From assembly GCA_004154925.1 (NCBI GenBank), contig QJNS01000110.1, positions 186,001 to 250,000 on the forward strand: 64,000 nucleotides of DNA. Direction: 5' to 3'. The stretch's first letter is position 1. The number at the start of each line of letters is the position of its first letter. The notes beneath the pieces were generated by a model that was given only the letters and a program-made list of their open reading frames with translations, searched no databases and was not told where the DNA came from. This document shows positions 62,821 to 64,000 of the stretch, piece by piece. Origin of the DNA: Monosporascus cannonballus (lineage: Eukaryota > Ascomycota > Sordariomycetes > Xylariales). The position numbers and the translations under genes were made by a program.

Positions 62821-63432
62821 ACACCAACAATACGCGGGTCATTCTGTACCAAATTGTTTTCCTACCGTGTATTTCCTATCGTCCCCATAAACCCCCCTCT
62901 CTCATAGCATGTTCCAAGTTCGATCTTAGAGCTACAACATCGCAATTCTTTCTTCCCTGGTTGGAGAGCCATTAATATCCAATACTACCAAAAAAAAAAA
63001 AAGTGAACTACTATATACTATCACCGTCTTTTTGTCAACTTGTAATCGTCTCCTAGGTAAATGCCACCATCCCAGGAGGCAACCACCCCCCCTTTATTCG
63101 TACGATTGAACCCTCGTCGGAGATTCCGGCTACGCGCCCCCGACGTACCTTAATGTATAACCCACTACTCGACGGCCGGTTACATTGGATAGGGTAGGAC
63201 AACGTCTAGAGCTGCAGATCAAATCAGAACGAAATACCCAAGTTCGAAGCTCGAGGACGGATGTACGGCAAATCTCAATTGCGGGCCCCCTTGCTCTTGC
63301 TTTAGCAGGACATAGCGACATCTTCATCTGGCCCCCTAAACCCACCCGGCCATCGCTGGACAACGTCACGGCCACCTGAGTATCAACGAGCGTCCGGTCC
63401 GACTATCCTTCCCTTACCACGACCGACACGTT
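60301..63432. other. Long intergenic region, probably including the promoter and leader of the next gene
   Basis: No supported gene lies in this 3.1 kb stretch. From about 62500 it becomes rich in pyrimidines and simple repeats: A-runs at 62641-62655 and about 62989-63001 and a cata/(TA)n microsatellite at 62790-62820. This is typical of a long fungal 5' leader region. Short open frames in 61-62 kb on both strands look like chance. Confidence 0.4.
62790..62820. repeat. cata/(TA)n microsatellite
   Basis: Catacatacata passes into about nine TA units. Confidence 0.85.
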
Positions 63433-64000
63433 ATGTCCTCTCCGCCGCCCTCCCACGTACCGCCTGCATCGTCAAGGGGCAAGCCGCCCGTCTCGGCACG
63501 CTTGCATAAGCTTGCACCCGCAACCTCCGGCAACAGACGAGATTCGGAAGAGTCCTTCTTGGACGACGATGACGCCGGTCCCGGATCTTTCCTCGAATTC
63601 GACGGCACCACGACAAACAAGGAGAGCGAGCCCAGGTCTCCGTATTCGCGCAATCCAAAGAGGTTCACCAGGGACTCCCATGATCTCTCTTTCCCTGCTC
63701 GGCAGATCACCCGGGATTCCCTTGTCACGAACATGCTGAATTCCCTCGACCAATTCTCCCTCGGCCAGATCAGCACCCCGACGAGGCTCATGTTTGATGA
63801 TGGCGACAATTACGGCCCTCCGAGGGCGGACGACTATTCTAGGTCTATGTCGATTAGCGCCAATGCCCGCGCCGCACGGGGCCGAGCGAACAACTCTGGC
63901 AACAACCCTGGTCACGGATACAGTTACAGCTCCGATCTCGAAGGGACGGATGAAACTTCGAGCCGGGTGTCGAGCCAATTCTCCAGAGGGCGGCGCAGCA
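63433..64000 (+). CDS. N-terminal part of a conserved fungal protein, truncated by the window edge
   Basis: ATG 63433 opens a frame with no stop for 568 bases (189 codons) to the window end. The translation is polar and Ser/Pro/Asp-rich (MSSPPPSHVPPASSRGKPPV, then SEESFLDDDDAGPGSFLEFD, and RQITRDSLVTNMLNSLDQFS). It looks like the disordered N-terminus of a conserved Pezizomycotina protein of unknown function; I recognise the style but cannot name a domain. Codon use resembles the allantoinase and DJ-1 genes. The domain that would identify the protein lies beyond 64000. An upstream in-frame start is not needed. Confidence 0.75.
   Translation, partial: MSSPPPSHVPPASSRGKPPVSARLHKLAPATSGNRRDSEESFLDDDDAGPGSFLEFDGTTTNKESEPRSPYSRNPKRFTRDSHDLSFPARQITRDSLVTNMLNSLDQFSLGQISTPTRLMFDDGDNYGPPRADDYSRSMSISANARAARGRANNSGNNPGHGYSYSSDLEGTDETSSRVSSQFSRGRRS

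Overview
This window looks like a chromosome segment from a filamentous ascomycete (Pezizomycotina). The genes have short introns with GT-AG (once GC-AG) borders and CTAAC-type branch sites, and the gene families are typically fungal (Zn2Cys6 regulator, 2EXR protein, ABCG transporter). Two large blocks, about 1-23.2 kb and 25.7-42.0 kb, are extremely AT-rich repeats. LTR pairs inside them differ mainly by C-to-T and G-to-A changes, which is the signature of repeat-induced point mutation (RIP). No rRNA, tRNA or CRISPR array was recognised.

Layout. 1-994: tail of a minus-strand Gypsy element (E). 1246-8014: complete minus-strand Gypsy element A (TSD TTTTC). About 8384-16102: minus-strand element G of a second Gypsy family, carrying an un-RIPed 283-bp inverted-repeat insert at 14691-14973. 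16537-23173: plus-strand element B, family of A, with LTRs of two different subtypes. 23174-25675: island of ordinary composition holding a broken 2EXR gene. 25681-41950: a four-layer nest. A small LTR element F (TSD ATATT) contains solo LTR D (TSD AACAG). Element C (TSD CAAAC) inserted exactly at D's edge, and C contains element N (TSD GTTTC). All four target-site duplications can be read.

42-64 kb is normal gene space. It holds a six-exon Zn2Cys6 transcription factor (45189-42524, minus, 716 aa); a divergent small membrane protein gene (45772-46335) with a TATA box and a uORF; a faint FAD-oxidoreductase relic near 47.35 kb; allantoinase (50479-52127, purine/nitrogen catabolism, with three GATA sites just upstream); an assembly gap (54116-54125); a decayed full-size ABCG transporter (54540-58665); a DJ-1/PfpI/Hsp31-like gene (59472-60300); and the first 568 bases of a conserved fungal gene running off the right edge.

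There is no operon-like cooperation between the genes. The regulator may act locally on its divergent neighbour, but that is only inference. I did not find a convincing new defence, toxin or biosynthetic system. The most informative structures are the datable nest, the single long ORF of F that reads in frame across the insertions, the hypervariable U3 regions of the A/B/C/D/E family, and two gene-decay cases whose disabling changes can be pinpointed.
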